Source of the DNA: Macrococcus bovicus
Lineage (GTDB): Bacteria > Bacillota > Bacilli > Staphylococcales > Staphylococcaceae
DNA length: 64,000 bases
Reading direction: 5' to 3'
NCBI RefSeq assembly: GCF_004359575.1
Contig: NZ_SCWF01000008.1
Location: 27,528-91,527 of the forward strand
The position numbers and the translations under genes were made by a program. The notes under the pieces were generated by a model that was given only the letters and a program-made list of their open reading frames with translations, did not search any database and was not told the DNA's origin. Within the stretch, counting starts at the first letter, position 1, and every line of letters begins with the position of its first letter. Positions 34,414 through 42,110 of this stretch are shown one piece after another.

Positions 34414-34450
34414 CACCCTTTCACACGTGCTGTCTGGAAGGGTTTTTTAT
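34414..34450 (+). terminator. ssb terminator
   Basis: The stem ACCCTTTC/GGAAGGGT (8 pairs with one G-U) has a 13-base loop and is followed by TTTTTTATTTT. Confidence 0.72.
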
Positions 34451-34463
34451 TTTGATATCATTT

Positions 34464-34480
34464 TGTAATATCTACGTAAT
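34464..34480 (+). promoter_or_regulatory. WalR-box-like direct repeat upstream of the first LysM gene
   Basis: TGTAAT-ATCTA-CGTAAT, two half sites with a 5-base spacer, matches the WalR (YycF) consensus TGTWAH-N5-TGTWAH at 11 of 12 positions. It lies about 97 bases before the gene. WalKR controls cell-wall hydrolases in this family. Confidence 0.6.
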
Positions 34481-34576
34481 TTAAGGAGCTGACTTATCAT
34501 TTTTCTGTAACCATAGAAATCATAAAGCGTGCTAAAGTAATATCAAGATGAAACAAAGACGGGGGACAACACAGAA

Positions 34577-34930
34577 ATGAATAGGTTATCAGTCATTATC
34601 GGTGCTGTCATTTTGTCTGGCATTGTAGCAACAACGAATGCTGAAGCAAAAATGCAAGATTTGCAGATGGATGAATCGGTTTGGTCAATTACAGATAAAT
34701 ATGATAGAACGATTGAAAGTATAGAAAAGATTAATGCGGTAGATAACACCTTAATTACACCTGATCCGAAAGTTGAAGTTCTTGTAAATGGCAAGTATAA
34801 GGTAGTTAAGGGTGACACACTATCAGAAATAGCAGAGAAATGTGATGTATCAGTCAAGCAGATTCATCATTTGAACCATATTACCGGCGAACAGACATTG
34901 ACTGAAGGCCGGACGCTTTTAGTCAATTAG
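34577..34930 (+). CDS. Small secreted LysM-domain protein
   Basis: A 117-residue protein with a signal peptide (about 1-24, ending ATTNAEA) and one clear C-terminal LysM domain (YKVVKGDTLSEIAEKCDVSV, about 73-116). The middle part (about 32-70) looks like a degenerate LysM. LysM binds the glycan of peptidoglycan. There is no catalytic domain, so it may be a wall-associated binding protein or partner of the hydrolase encoded next. The ribosome binding site (GGGGGA) is moderate. Confidence 0.82.
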   Translation: MNRLSVIIGAVILSGIVATTNAEAKMQDLQMDESVWSITDKYDRTIESIEKINAVDNTLITPDPKVEVLVNGKYKVVKGDTLSEIAEKCDVSVKQIHHLNHITGEQTLTEGRTLLVN

Positions 34931-34940
34931 CATTCAGCAG

Positions 34941-34973
34941 GAAATTAACGCCATTAGTTAATTTCTTTTTTTT
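34941..34973 (+). terminator. Terminator of the small LysM gene
   Basis: A 9-bp stem (GAAATTAAC with GTTAATTTC, loop GCCATTA) is followed by eight Ts. Confidence 0.85.
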
Positions 34974-35000
34974 AGGAAAAATAAGCCAAGCTTGATATTT

Positions 35001-35024
35001 TGTAATATCAGCGTAATATTACGC
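35001..35024 (+). promoter_or_regulatory. WalR-box-like repeat and palindrome upstream of the LysM hydrolase gene
   Basis: TGTAAT-ATCAG-CGTAAT (35001-35017) matches the WalR consensus at 11 of 12 positions. The second half site is also the left arm of a perfect 14-bp palindrome GCGTAATATTACGC (35011-35024). The arrangement repeats that seen before the previous gene. Confidence 0.62.
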
Positions 35025-35115
35025 TTTTATCTTTTATATACCTGTAACCTATGAAATATTTTATTCTGATATATTCTTATTAATGAAAAAGCTCATTCCT
35101 AGGAGGAACAAAGTG

Positions 35116-35883
35116 ATGAAAAAAGTATTAGCAGCATCGACTGTGGTAGCAGTAGCAGGTTCGTTCGCAGCAACAGCAAATGCAGCAGAGTATACAGTTA
35201 AATCTGGAGATACACTCTGGGCGATTTCCCAGCAATATGGTACATCAGTTGCAAATATTAAGGCTGAAAACAATTTAACTTCCAATCTGATCTTACCTAA
35301 ACAAGTCTTAAAAATTAACGAAAAAACGGTTAAAGCTGCTCCTCACGACACAACACTCTATCATATCGTTGCAGGCGATACTTTAGGCAAAATTGCTGCT
35401 CAGTTCAATGTAACAGTAGCAGACCTTAAAGCTTGGAATAACTTATCCTCTGATTTGATTATCGCAGGTAAAACTTTAAAAGTCAGTGCACAACAGGCAC
35501 CGGTGAAAACCTACCAGGCGCCAGCACAACAGGCGCCGGTGAAAACTTATCAGGCACCCGCACAACAGGCACCGGTGAAAACATACCAGGCACCGGCACA
35601 ACAGGCGCCTAAAGCAGCAACAACTCAAACTTCAGCTGCTTCATACGCGACAAATTCCAGCGTAGATGCTCACTTGAAATTAATCATGCAGCGTGAATCA
35701 GGCGGTAACCCACGCGCGGTCAACCCTGCTGGTTACTATGGTTTATTCCAGTTCTCACCTTCCACTTGGGCAGCTGTCGGCGGTACAGGTAACCCTGCCG
35801 ATGCTTCTGTTGAAGAACAATGGAAACGTGCTCGTATCCTTTATACACAATATGGTGCACAGCACTGGAGTACAGCTTATTAA
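35116..35883 (+). CDS. Secreted LysM protein with transglycosylase-like domain
   Basis: A 255-residue secreted protein. A signal peptide (about 1-24, ATANAA) is followed by two LysM domains (about 25-68 and 76-118), a linker of 12-residue repeats AQQAPVKTYQAP (125-165), and a C-terminal lysozyme-like domain from about 183. This has the catalytic Glu in IMQRESGGNPRAVNP and GYYGLFQFSPSTW, as in resuscitation-promoting-factor/IsaA-SceD-like enzymes. It probably cuts peptidoglycan glycan strands. ATG 35116 is favoured: AGGAGG lies ten bases upstream and the signal peptide then starts normally. Confidence 0.88.
   Translation: MKKVLAASTVVAVAGSFAATANAAEYTVKSGDTLWAISQQYGTSVANIKAENNLTSNLILPKQVLKINEKTVKAAPHDTTLYHIVAGDTLGKIAAQFNVTVADLKAWNNLSSDLIIAGKTLKVSAQQAPVKTYQAPAQQAPVKTYQAPAQQAPVKTYQAPAQQAPKAATTQTSAASYATNSSVDAHLKLIMQRESGGNPRAVNPAGYYGLFQFSPSTWAAVGGTGNPADASVEEQWKRARILYTQYGAQHWSTAY
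35488..35610 (+). repeat. In-frame 36-bp tandem repeat in the LysM hydrolase gene
   Basis: Three full copies of a 36-base unit beginning GCACAACAGGC plus a 15-base partial copy encode the proline/alanine-rich linker. Copies differ only at a few third positions. Unit length is a multiple of three, so copy number can vary without a frameshift. Confidence 0.9.
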
Positions 35884-35889
35884 TCTGCC

Positions 35890-35920
35890 AAGACTATCTG
35901 AGGATAGTCTTTTTTTATTT
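35890..35920 (+). terminator. LysM hydrolase terminator
   Basis: An 8-bp stem (AGACTATC with GATAGTCT, loop TGAG) is followed by a T tract. The thi promoter begins in its tail. Confidence 0.85.
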
Positions 35921-35947
35921 GCATTCAATCTCCGGGTTCTATATGCT
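35919..35947 (+). promoter_or_regulatory. Promoter of the thi operon
   Basis: TTGCAT (35919-35924), 17 bases, TATGCT (35942-35947), just upstream of the TPP aptamer. The predicted transcript start is near 35954. Confidence 0.65.
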
Positions 35948-35969
35948 TAAGATAACAAAATACCTATTT

Positions 35970-36050
35970 ACTGCTAGGGGTGCCTGATGGCTGAGATGAC
36001 GATGTCAAACCCTTTACCTGATCTAGATAATGCTAGCGTAGGAAAGCGGT
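35970..36050 (+). promoter_or_regulatory. TPP riboswitch (THI element)
   Basis: The THI-box core is complete: CTAGGGGTGC, the CTGAGATGA block, ACCCTTTACCTGATCTAGAT-type segment (slightly varied) and TGCTAGCGTAGGAAAG. P1 is ACTGCT (35970-35975) with AGCGGT (36045-36050). It binds thiamine pyrophosphate and here leads into a terminator, so high TPP should switch off the thi genes. Confidence 0.96.
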
Positions 36051-36058
36051 CGTATTTG

Positions 36059-36090
36059 AAGGCCTTTTTCTGCGGAAATAGGTCTTTTTT
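36059..36090 (+). terminator. TPP riboswitch terminator
   Basis: The arms AAGGCCTTTTTC and GGAAATAGGTCTT pair with one G-U and one mismatch and are followed by six Ts, about 23 bases before tenA. Confidence 0.8.
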
Positions 36091-36112
36091 GTATGCTGAA
36101 GGAGGAATCATA

Positions 36113-36778
36113 ATGTTTACTGATGAATTGCAACGAGAAGCGGAACCCATTATTAATGCGATTTACCATGATGCTTTTATACAAGGCATTATCAAGGGAG
36201 ATATCTCAAAGGATGCAATCCGCCATTATTTAAAGGCGGATCATCTCTATCTAAATGAGTTTGCCAAAATCTACAGCCTGTTAATTGCCAAACTGGATGA
36301 CCAGGCAGATATACGTTTTCTGCTTGAGCAGATTGACTTTGTTGTCAATGGTGAAGTGACTGCCCATTATACGATGGCAGATTATGTAGGGGAGGACTAT
36401 ACATCGATTATTGCAGGCGGCGAATGGTATCCGGCGAGTGACCACTATATCAAGCATATATATTACAATGCCTTCAAATATGATGATGCAAGCTTCACTA
36501 TCTGTGCCATGGCGCCTTGTCCTTATGTGTATCAGCAGTTAGCTTTAAAAATAAAAGAAAATCACGATTTAACAGGCAACCCTCTAAAAGACTGGGTAGA
36601 TTTCTACGCGGTGAATATGGATGAATTGATGGGTCATTTAAACCGCTGGGTCAATCGTTTTGCTGAAACGACGACAGAACAGAATAAAGCCATTTTAAGA
36701 CGCAATTTCCTCGAGAGCTGCGTTCATGAACGTAGATTTTTCGCGATGTCCTACCATCAGGAGACATGGGATGTTTAA
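36113..36778 (+). CDS. tenA: Aminopyrimidine aminohydrolase / thiaminase II
   Basis: A 221-residue TenA-family enzyme that salvages base-degraded thiamine to HMP. The nucleophile cysteine lies in AMAPCPYVYQ near 137, and the C-terminal FLESCVHERRFFAMSY carries the conserved Glu. GGAGGAA precedes ATG 36113. The frame open upstream from 35987 passes through the riboswitch and is not used. The stop overlaps the thiD start. Confidence 0.94.
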   Translation: MFTDELQREAEPIINAIYHDAFIQGIIKGDISKDAIRHYLKADHLYLNEFAKIYSLLIAKLDDQADIRFLLEQIDFVVNGEVTAHYTMADYVGEDYTSIIAGGEWYPASDHYIKHIYYNAFKYDDASFTICAMAPCPYVYQQLALKIKENHDLTGNPLKDWVDFYAVNMDELMGHLNRWVNRFAETTTEQNKAILRRNFLESCVHERRFFAMSYHQETWDV

Positions 36779-37580
36779 AACCGCGTTATCTATTGCAGGC
36801 ACAGATCCGACTGGTGGTGCCGGTACGATTGTTGATGTCAAAGTCTTTCAGTCCAGAGGCGTATACGGCATGAGCGCCATTACAAGCATTGTCGCACAGA
36901 ATACGCGGGGCGTGCAGCAGGTCTTCGATCAACCGGTGCATGTGCTGGAAGCTCAGCTTGAGAGTATCTACAGTGATATTGTACCGGATGCAGTCAAGAC
37001 CGGTATGCTTGCGTCAAGTGAGGTCATGGATGTTGTGAGACCTTATATTGAAAAGCATCAGATCCCCTATGTCATCGATCCGGTCATGGTCGCAAAAAGC
37101 GGCGATGATCTGCTGGATGATGCAGGCAAGAACGCGGTGCGCTATAAGCTGCTCGATTTAGCGACAGTAGCGACACCGAACTTACCGGAACTCGAACGTA
37201 TTCTGAACATGAAAGTGGAATCGAGAAGTGATATCGACCGTGCCGGCTCCATTTTTCTGAATGAGATCGGCAGTCAGGCTGTCATTGTAAAAGGCGGTCA
37301 TATGGAAGGGGATGCCATTGATTACCTTTTTACGAAGAACGGTGTCATTGAACTGCCCGCCAGAAGGATTGCAACTTATCATACACACGGCACGGGGTGC
37401 ACTTTCAGCGCAGTGATTACAGCAGAACTTGCGAAAGGCCGCTCTATAGAAGACAGTGTCCGAACTGCGAAAGCTTATATCACGAGTGCGATTCTGAACA
37501 CGCCGGGACTCGGTCATGGTAACGGCCCTGTCAACCATTTCAGCTATCAGGAGGAAGAACATGAAAATCAATCAAATTAG
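36771..37580 (+). CDS. thiD: Hydroxymethylpyrimidine (phosphate) kinase
   Basis: A 269-residue ribokinase-fold kinase that phosphorylates HMP and HMP-P. Features: SIAGTDPTGGAGTIVD at the start, the VIDPVMVAKSGDDLL segment near 112-126, and the anion-hole THGTGCTFSAVI near 208-219. It starts eight bases before the end of tenA. Confidence 0.95.
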   Translation: MFKTALSIAGTDPTGGAGTIVDVKVFQSRGVYGMSAITSIVAQNTRGVQQVFDQPVHVLEAQLESIYSDIVPDAVKTGMLASSEVMDVVRPYIEKHQIPYVIDPVMVAKSGDDLLDDAGKNAVRYKLLDLATVATPNLPELERILNMKVESRSDIDRAGSIFLNEIGSQAVIVKGGHMEGDAIDYLFTKNGVIELPARRIATYHTHGTGCTFSAVITAELAKGRSIEDSVRTAKAYITSAILNTPGLGHGNGPVNHFSYQEEEHENQSN

Positions 37581-38346
37581 ACAAGACCAACCGCTTATCA
37601 TCTGCCTGACCAATGATGTCGTCAAAAATTTCACGGCTAATGGTCTGCTGGCACTCGGTGCGAGCCCCGCTATGGCGACAGAAGTCGAAGAACTGGAAGA
37701 CTTCATCAAACATGCAGGGGCGGTCCTGATCAATATCGGCTCGATTACTAAAGAGAGTATCCCCTCTATGGAAAAAGCGGCCGAAGCAGCGAATAAATGG
37801 GGTGTGCCGGTCGTCCTGGATCCTGTGGCCTGCAGTGCGACAGCATTCAGAAAAAATTTCTGTCTGAAACTCATCGAGCAATATAAGATCAGTGTCATCC
37901 GCGGCAATGCCTCAGAAATAAAAGGGCTCATTGAAGAGACGACGATGAAAGGGACAGATAGTGACTTATCGCTTGATACAGTCGCCATAGCCAAGGCAGC
38001 AGGCGAACAGCTGAAGACAGCCATCGTCGTGACAGGCGAACATGACGCTATCTATGCTCAAGGCAAGACGAAGCAGCTGTCAAACGGCACGGCAATGCTG
38101 ACTAAAGTCACAGGCGGTGGATGTTTATTAGGGGCAATTGTCAGCGCTTTTATATATAATGAGGTTGAACCGACATTAGATGATTTAGTCGAAGCTGTCT
38201 CTTATTACAATATTGCAGCTGAAAAGGCGGAATCACTTGATAATGGCACTTTGCCGGGGCATTTTCAGATTAACCTGCTGGATATGTTGAACAGCACAGA
38301 CGAAAATGACGTAGCGAAGAATATGCGAGTGGAAGAAGTGAGGTAA
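37561..38346 (+). CDS. thiM: Hydroxyethylthiazole kinase
   Basis: A 261-residue kinase that salvages the thiazole moiety of thiamine. The GASPAMATEVEE segment near 36-47, PVVLDPVACSATAFR near 81-95 and the catalytic GGGCLLGAI near 188-196 are typical. It overlaps thiD by 20 bases, and its AGGAGGAA site lies in the end of thiD. Confidence 0.95.
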   Translation: MKINQIRQDQPLIICLTNDVVKNFTANGLLALGASPAMATEVEELEDFIKHAGAVLINIGSITKESIPSMEKAAEAANKWGVPVVLDPVACSATAFRKNFCLKLIEQYKISVIRGNASEIKGLIEETTMKGTDSDLSLDTVAIAKAAGEQLKTAIVVTGEHDAIYAQGKTKQLSNGTAMLTKVTGGGCLLGAIVSAFIYNEVEPTLDDLVEAVSYYNIAAEKAESLDNGTLPGHFQINLLDMLNSTDENDVAKNMRVEEVR

Positions 38347-38979
38347 TTGGAATTTAAGCGTGAGATGTTACAACTGTATTTTATCTGCGGGACCAACAAT
38401 ACCCGAGATATTGAAAAGGTGCTGGAGGAAGCCTTGAAAGCAGGCATTACGCTCTTCCAGTTCAGAGAAAAAGGGCAAGGTGCACTGACGGGCGAAGACA
38501 AAAAGCAGATGGCGTTCAAATTGAAAGCGCTCTGTACAGAATACGGCGTCCCTTTCATTGTAAATGATGACTGGCAGCTCGCCCTGGATGTCGATGCAGA
38601 CGGGATACATTTAGGTCAGGATGATGACAAGATTGCAGATATCATTGAAAAGTTCCCTGACAAGATTATTGGCCTGTCTGTCAGCAACTTTGAGGAATAT
38701 GATCAGTCTGATTTAACACATGTGGATTATATTGGTGTAGGACCCGTGTATGAAACGAGTTCAAAAAGTGATGCCAAACGTCCTGGCGGTATCGAACTGA
38801 TTCGTAAGATGCGGCTTTATGACGAACAGATTCCGATTGTCGCGATTGGCGGTATCACGAATCGTAACTGCGAGATGATATTAAAAGCAGGTGCAGACGG
38901 TATCTCAACCATTTCTTCCATCGCTGCCAGTTCAAACATTGAACAAGATGTGAAGAATTATCTGGATTATTACAAATAA
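38347..38979 (+). CDS. thiE: Thiamine-phosphate synthase
   Basis: A 210-residue TIM-barrel enzyme joining HMP-PP and thiazole-phosphate. Motifs: LFQFREKG near 36-43, PFIVNDDWQLALDVDADGIHLGQDD near 61-85 and VAIGGITNRN near 165. The likely start is TTG 38347, directly after the thiM stop, because the resulting N-terminus length matches staphylococcal ThiE. ATG 38365 is the alternative. No de novo thiazole genes accompany the cluster, so it is a salvage-plus-coupling operon. Confidence 0.93.
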   Translation: MEFKREMLQLYFICGTNNTRDIEKVLEEALKAGITLFQFREKGQGALTGEDKKQMAFKLKALCTEYGVPFIVNDDWQLALDVDADGIHLGQDDDKIADIIEKFPDKIIGLSVSNFEEYDQSDLTHVDYIGVGPVYETSSKSDAKRPGGIELIRKMRLYDEQIPIVAIGGITNRNCEMILKAGADGISTISSIAASSNIEQDVKNYLDYYK

Positions 38980-39055
38980 CCGAGTTCTCTAGTTTAATCA
39001 GCACATAAAATGTGTTAAAATAACCTCTATGTGAAGAATATTATGAGGTGAAGAA

Positions 39056-39907
39056 ATGAAGAAAAAGGCTTTGATGCCATTATTGTTCGGTATTATTATA
39101 TTTTTAGCGGGCTGTGATTATTCCAAGGAGTCTAATCGGACAGGTTTCTTTTATGATACATTCGTGCATCCACTGGATCTGCTGATCCACTGGCTGGGTG
39201 CTAATATGGGTCATAACTATGGGCTTGCGATTATCGCGATCACGTTAATTGTGCGTCTGGCGTTGTTCCCATTCATGATGAGAACGTACAAAAATCAGAG
39301 CGTGATGAAAGAGAAAATGAATCTGATTCAGCCGCAATTAAAGGCAATCCAGGAAAAATCAAAACATGCACGTACACAAGAAGAGAAAATGGCTGCCAAT
39401 CAGGAAATGATGACCCTATACAAAGAGAATAATATCAATCCCCTCAACATGGGCTGTCTGCCGCTGTTGATCCAGCTGCCGATTGTTACAGGTCTTTTCT
39501 ATGTCCTGAAGTATCCATCAGGGGGCGGCATCACACAATATCCGGACTTCTTATGGTTTAAACTGACACAACCGGATATTTTAATGACGATCATCGCAGG
39601 TATCGTGTATGCAGCGCAGGCTTTTGTCTCTATGCAGAATATCCCTGATGAACAGAAAGCACAGATGCGTATGATGATGTTCATTTCGCCTATTATGATC
39701 ATCTGGATGTCTTATATCTCACCAGCAGCACTGCCATTATACTGGGCAGTCGGCGGGGCATTCCTTGTTCTGCAGACATGGTTAGGAAATAAGTTCTACA
39801 AACAGAAAGTCCATGAAGAAATGAAGCCGCTTATCGAAGCGCATGAAGAGAACCAGGAAAAAAGAGCAAGAAATACACAAGTCAAAGCAAAAAAGAAAAA
39901 AAGGTAA
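39056..39907 (+). CDS. yidC: Membrane protein insertase YidC/OxaA, lipoprotein form
   Basis: A 283-residue insertase. The N-terminus is a lipoprotein signal (FLAGC, lipidated Cys20), followed by about five membrane helices and a basic C-terminal tail ending KAKKKKR that can bind ribosomes. The conserved hydrophilic-groove arginine lies in TLIVRLALFPFMMRTYKNQ near 66-80. It helps insert and fold membrane proteins such as Fo subunit c. AGGTGAAG precedes the ATG. Confidence 0.93.
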   Translation: MKKKALMPLLFGIIIFLAGCDYSKESNRTGFFYDTFVHPLDLLIHWLGANMGHNYGLAIIAITLIVRLALFPFMMRTYKNQSVMKEKMNLIQPQLKAIQEKSKHARTQEEKMAANQEMMTLYKENNINPLNMGCLPLLIQLPIVTGLFYVLKYPSGGGITQYPDFLWFKLTQPDILMTIIAGIVYAAQAFVSMQNIPDEQKAQMRMMMFISPIMIIWMSYISPAALPLYWAVGGAFLVLQTWLGNKFYKQKVHEEMKPLIEAHEENQEKRARNTQVKAKKKKR

Positions 39908-39911
39908 CTTA

Positions 39912-39941
39912 AAACATCGCCGATTTGGTGGTGTTTTTTTT
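39912..39941 (+). terminator. yidC terminator
   Basis: The stem AACATCGCC/GGTGGTGTT (9 pairs with two G-U pairs, loop GATTT) is followed by eight Ts. Confidence 0.82.
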
Positions 39942-39957
39942 CTTGTACGATATTCAT

Positions 39958-39986
39958 TTGATCATATATCAAAAAAAATATATAGA
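39958..39986 (+). promoter_or_regulatory. Possible promoter and operator of the pxp operon
   Basis: TTGATC (39958-39963), 17 bases, TATAGA (39981-39986). The -35 box lies in an imperfect inverted repeat TTGAT-N5-ATCAA (39958-39972) that could be an operator. Another candidate -10 box (TTAAAAT) lies about 25 bases further down, so the assignment is tentative. Confidence 0.45.
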
Positions 39987-40039
39987 ATTATCTGAATAGT
40001 ATGTTAAAATTTATATGGGATTTGAAAGGGGTTTCATAG

Positions 40040-40735
40040 ATGGAAATTAAATATATTAATGAAAATGCGATGGCATGTGTGTTTGAAGAAACAATCAGCG
40101 AGCAAGTGAATCAGCAAGTCCTGGCGCTCAAACGTGCACTTGAAAGACAGCAGGTGGAGGGAATAGAAGAAATCATCACTTCTTACCACACGCTTGTTAT
40201 TTACTTTAAGGATTCAATCACGCACGATGGAATAGCTGAATTGATTAACCGTCTGGATATAAGTGACCGGGCCGAGCGGACTGCGAAGGTCTATACCATT
40301 CCTGTATGTTATGACTATGGACTGGACTTGGCTGAACTGGCAGAGTACTGTGGACTTACTCCGCAGGAAGTGATTGAACGTCATACTTCCAGACAGTATT
40401 TAATCTATATGCTGGGCTTCATGCCAGGATTTCCTTTCCTCGGCGGACTGGATGCGTCCATCGCTAAATCGAGAAAAGAGACACCACGTAAAGAAATACC
40501 GGCAGGCTCTGTGGGTATCGCCAATGAACAGACCGGCATGTATCCACTTGCATCACCGGGTGGCTGGAATATTATCGGTCGAACGCCTGTCACCTTATTT
40601 GATGCAGATCGTACACCTGCTGTTTTCTATGAAGCTGGGGACTATATTCAGTTTAAAGCCGTCAGCAAAGAAGAATATACGGCAATAGAGCAAGATTCCG
40701 AGTATCAGATTGAAGTAAAGGAGGCTGAAGTATGA
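40040..40735 (+). CDS. pxpB: 5-oxoprolinase subunit B (KipI/AHS1 family)
   Basis: A 231-residue member of the KipI/AHS1 family. Signature segments are LIYMLGFMPGFPFLGGLD near 120-137, RKEIPAGSVGIANEQTGMYPLASPGGWNIIGRTP near 152-185, and the C-terminal DYIQFKAVS. PxpB with PxpC forms part of the ATP-dependent enzyme opening 5-oxoproline (pyroglutamate) to glutamate. The same two domains form the carboxyltransferase of urea carboxylase. Its last four bases overlap pxpC. Confidence 0.92.
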   Translation: MEIKYINENAMACVFEETISEQVNQQVLALKRALERQQVEGIEEIITSYHTLVIYFKDSITHDGIAELINRLDISDRAERTAKVYTIPVCYDYGLDLAELAEYCGLTPQEVIERHTSRQYLIYMLGFMPGFPFLGGLDASIAKSRKETPRKEIPAGSVGIANEQTGMYPLASPGGWNIIGRTPVTLFDADRTPAVFYEAGDYIQFKAVSKEEYTAIEQDSEYQIEVKEAEV

Positions 40736-41685
40736 GTTTAAAAGTGATACAGCCCGGTCTGTTTACGACGCTGCAGGATGCAGGACGTCAAGGTGTCCAG
40801 CATTTCGGCTTAAGTCCGAGCGGGGCGATGGATTATTTCAGTTTTATGGTCTGCAATCAGCTGCTTGCTAATGAGCGTCCTGTCAGCCTTGAAATGACGA
40901 TGCAAGGGGGCACATTCGAATTTGGACGTGGTAATGCCTTTATTATCACAGGTGCAGATATGCTGGCGACGCTAAATGGTAGACCGGTGAAGCATAACAC
41001 CATTCACTACGCCAAGATGAATGATCAGCTGGCATTTGGCGCTGCAGTGACTGGCATGCGCACTTATCTGACAGTCAGAAACGGGTTTGATATAGAACCT
41101 GTCTATGATAGCTATGCGACGCATACTAAGATTAGGCTCGGAGGTATAAAAGGACGCGCACTGAAAGCAGGAGATGAGCTCGTCTTTTCAAAGCCGGAAA
41201 AAGTAGCAGCGAAGACCATTTATACGCCGGCATTCGATGACAACAGAATCCGGTTTATTCCTGGGCAGCAGTTTGAGCGCTTTGAAAAGTTCAAGCTGAA
41301 ATCTTATACAGTATCCAGCATGTCTGACCGTATGGGCATCAGACTGGAAGGCGACGTCATCAAGGCAGAGAACTATGATATTATCTCTGAACCGGTTCAG
41401 CTCGGTTCGATACAGGTGTCGGCGTCAGGTCAGCCGATTGTACTCCTCAACGACCGTCAGACAGTAGGCGGTTACGCAAAAGTAGGAACGGTCTATTTCT
41501 ATGATCTGGTAAAGCTCGTCCAGAAGAAACCAGGCGAAGAGATTCATCTCGTGCCGGGGACCTTGGAAGAAGCGATTCAAGAGAAAAAGAAGATGCTGAA
41601 ATATATTGAAGATATTGATGTGCTGGCGTATAAAGGACGTTCATCAGGCAGCAAGATCCAACAATTAATTAAAAGGGTGAAATAA
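40732..41685 (+). CDS. pxpC: 5-oxoprolinase subunit C (KipA/AHS2 family)
   Basis: A 317-residue KipA/AHS2 protein. It starts VIQPGLFTTLQDAGRQGVQHFGLSPSGAMD and later has SSMSDRMGIRLEGD near 198-211 and QPIVLLNDRQTVGGYAKVG near 236-254, the usual family landmarks. It works with PxpB. The start overlaps pxpB by four bases (ATGA), and the next gene starts one base after the stop. Confidence 0.92.
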   Translation: MSLKVIQPGLFTTLQDAGRQGVQHFGLSPSGAMDYFSFMVCNQLLANERPVSLEMTMQGGTFEFGRGNAFIITGADMLATLNGRPVKHNTIHYAKMNDQLAFGAAVTGMRTYLTVRNGFDIEPVYDSYATHTKIRLGGIKGRALKAGDELVFSKPEKVAAKTIYTPAFDDNRIRFIPGQQFERFEKFKLKSYTVSSMSDRMGIRLEGDVIKAENYDIISEPVQLGSIQVSASGQPIVLLNDRQTVGGYAKVGTVYFYDLVKLVQKKPGEEIHLVPGTLEEAIQEKKKMLKYIEDIDVLAYKGRSSGSKIQQLIKRVK

Positions 41686-41686
41686 T

Positions 41687-42100
41687 ATGAATACTGAAAA
41701 CTTAGAGACATTAATCCAGCTGATGAATGATCATCAGTTAAAAGTCATTTCATACAAAGATAAAGAAACAGAGTATCATATCGAAAAAGCAGTGCCGGCA
41801 TTAGCTGCAGTACCATTGGAGGCACCTGTACAGAATGAAGTAAAAGCGGCTTCTGAAGGCTATATTCAGAAGTCACAGTTAGTCGGCACTTTCTATAATA
41901 CTGAGAATGAAGACAGCACTGAGCCGCTTGTGAAAGTCGGCCAGAAAGTCGAAAAAGGGGACCGCATCGGTATCATTGAAGCGATGAAAGTCATGAATGA
42001 TATCCAGGCTGAAGTATCAGGCACCATCGAAGAAATATTAGTGGAAAGTGGTACAGCAGTCAGCTATGACGAGCCGTTAGTTAAAATTAAAGAAGTATAG
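41687..42100 (+). CDS. Biotin carboxyl carrier protein, AccB paralogue
   Basis: A 137-residue biotin carrier. The C-terminal biotinyl domain has the EAMKVMND motif with the biotinylated Lys101. The N-terminal 45 residues resemble the AccB tail, followed by a short Pro/Ala linker. It lies inside the 5-oxoprolinase operon, not with fatty acid genes, so it probably serves a separate biotin-dependent reaction with the biotin carboxylase encoded next. No accA or accD carboxyltransferase gene is nearby. Confidence 0.9.
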   Translation: MNTENLETLIQLMNDHQLKVISYKDKETEYHIEKAVPALAAVPLEAPVQNEVKAASEGYIQKSQLVGTFYNTENEDSTEPLVKVGQKVEKGDRIGIIEAMKVMNDIQAEVSGTIEEILVESGTAVSYDEPLVKIKEV

Positions 42101-42110
42101 GGGTGTCACA

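Noticed and set aside
35488..35610. Regular 36-bp repeats as a possible CRISPR array
   Set aside because: The repeats are directly adjacent without unique spacers and stay in frame within a secreted protein.
35987..36112. Upstream extension of tenA through the riboswitch
   Set aside because: The frame is open but runs through a structured, conserved regulatory RNA, and a strong ribosome binding site precedes ATG 36113.
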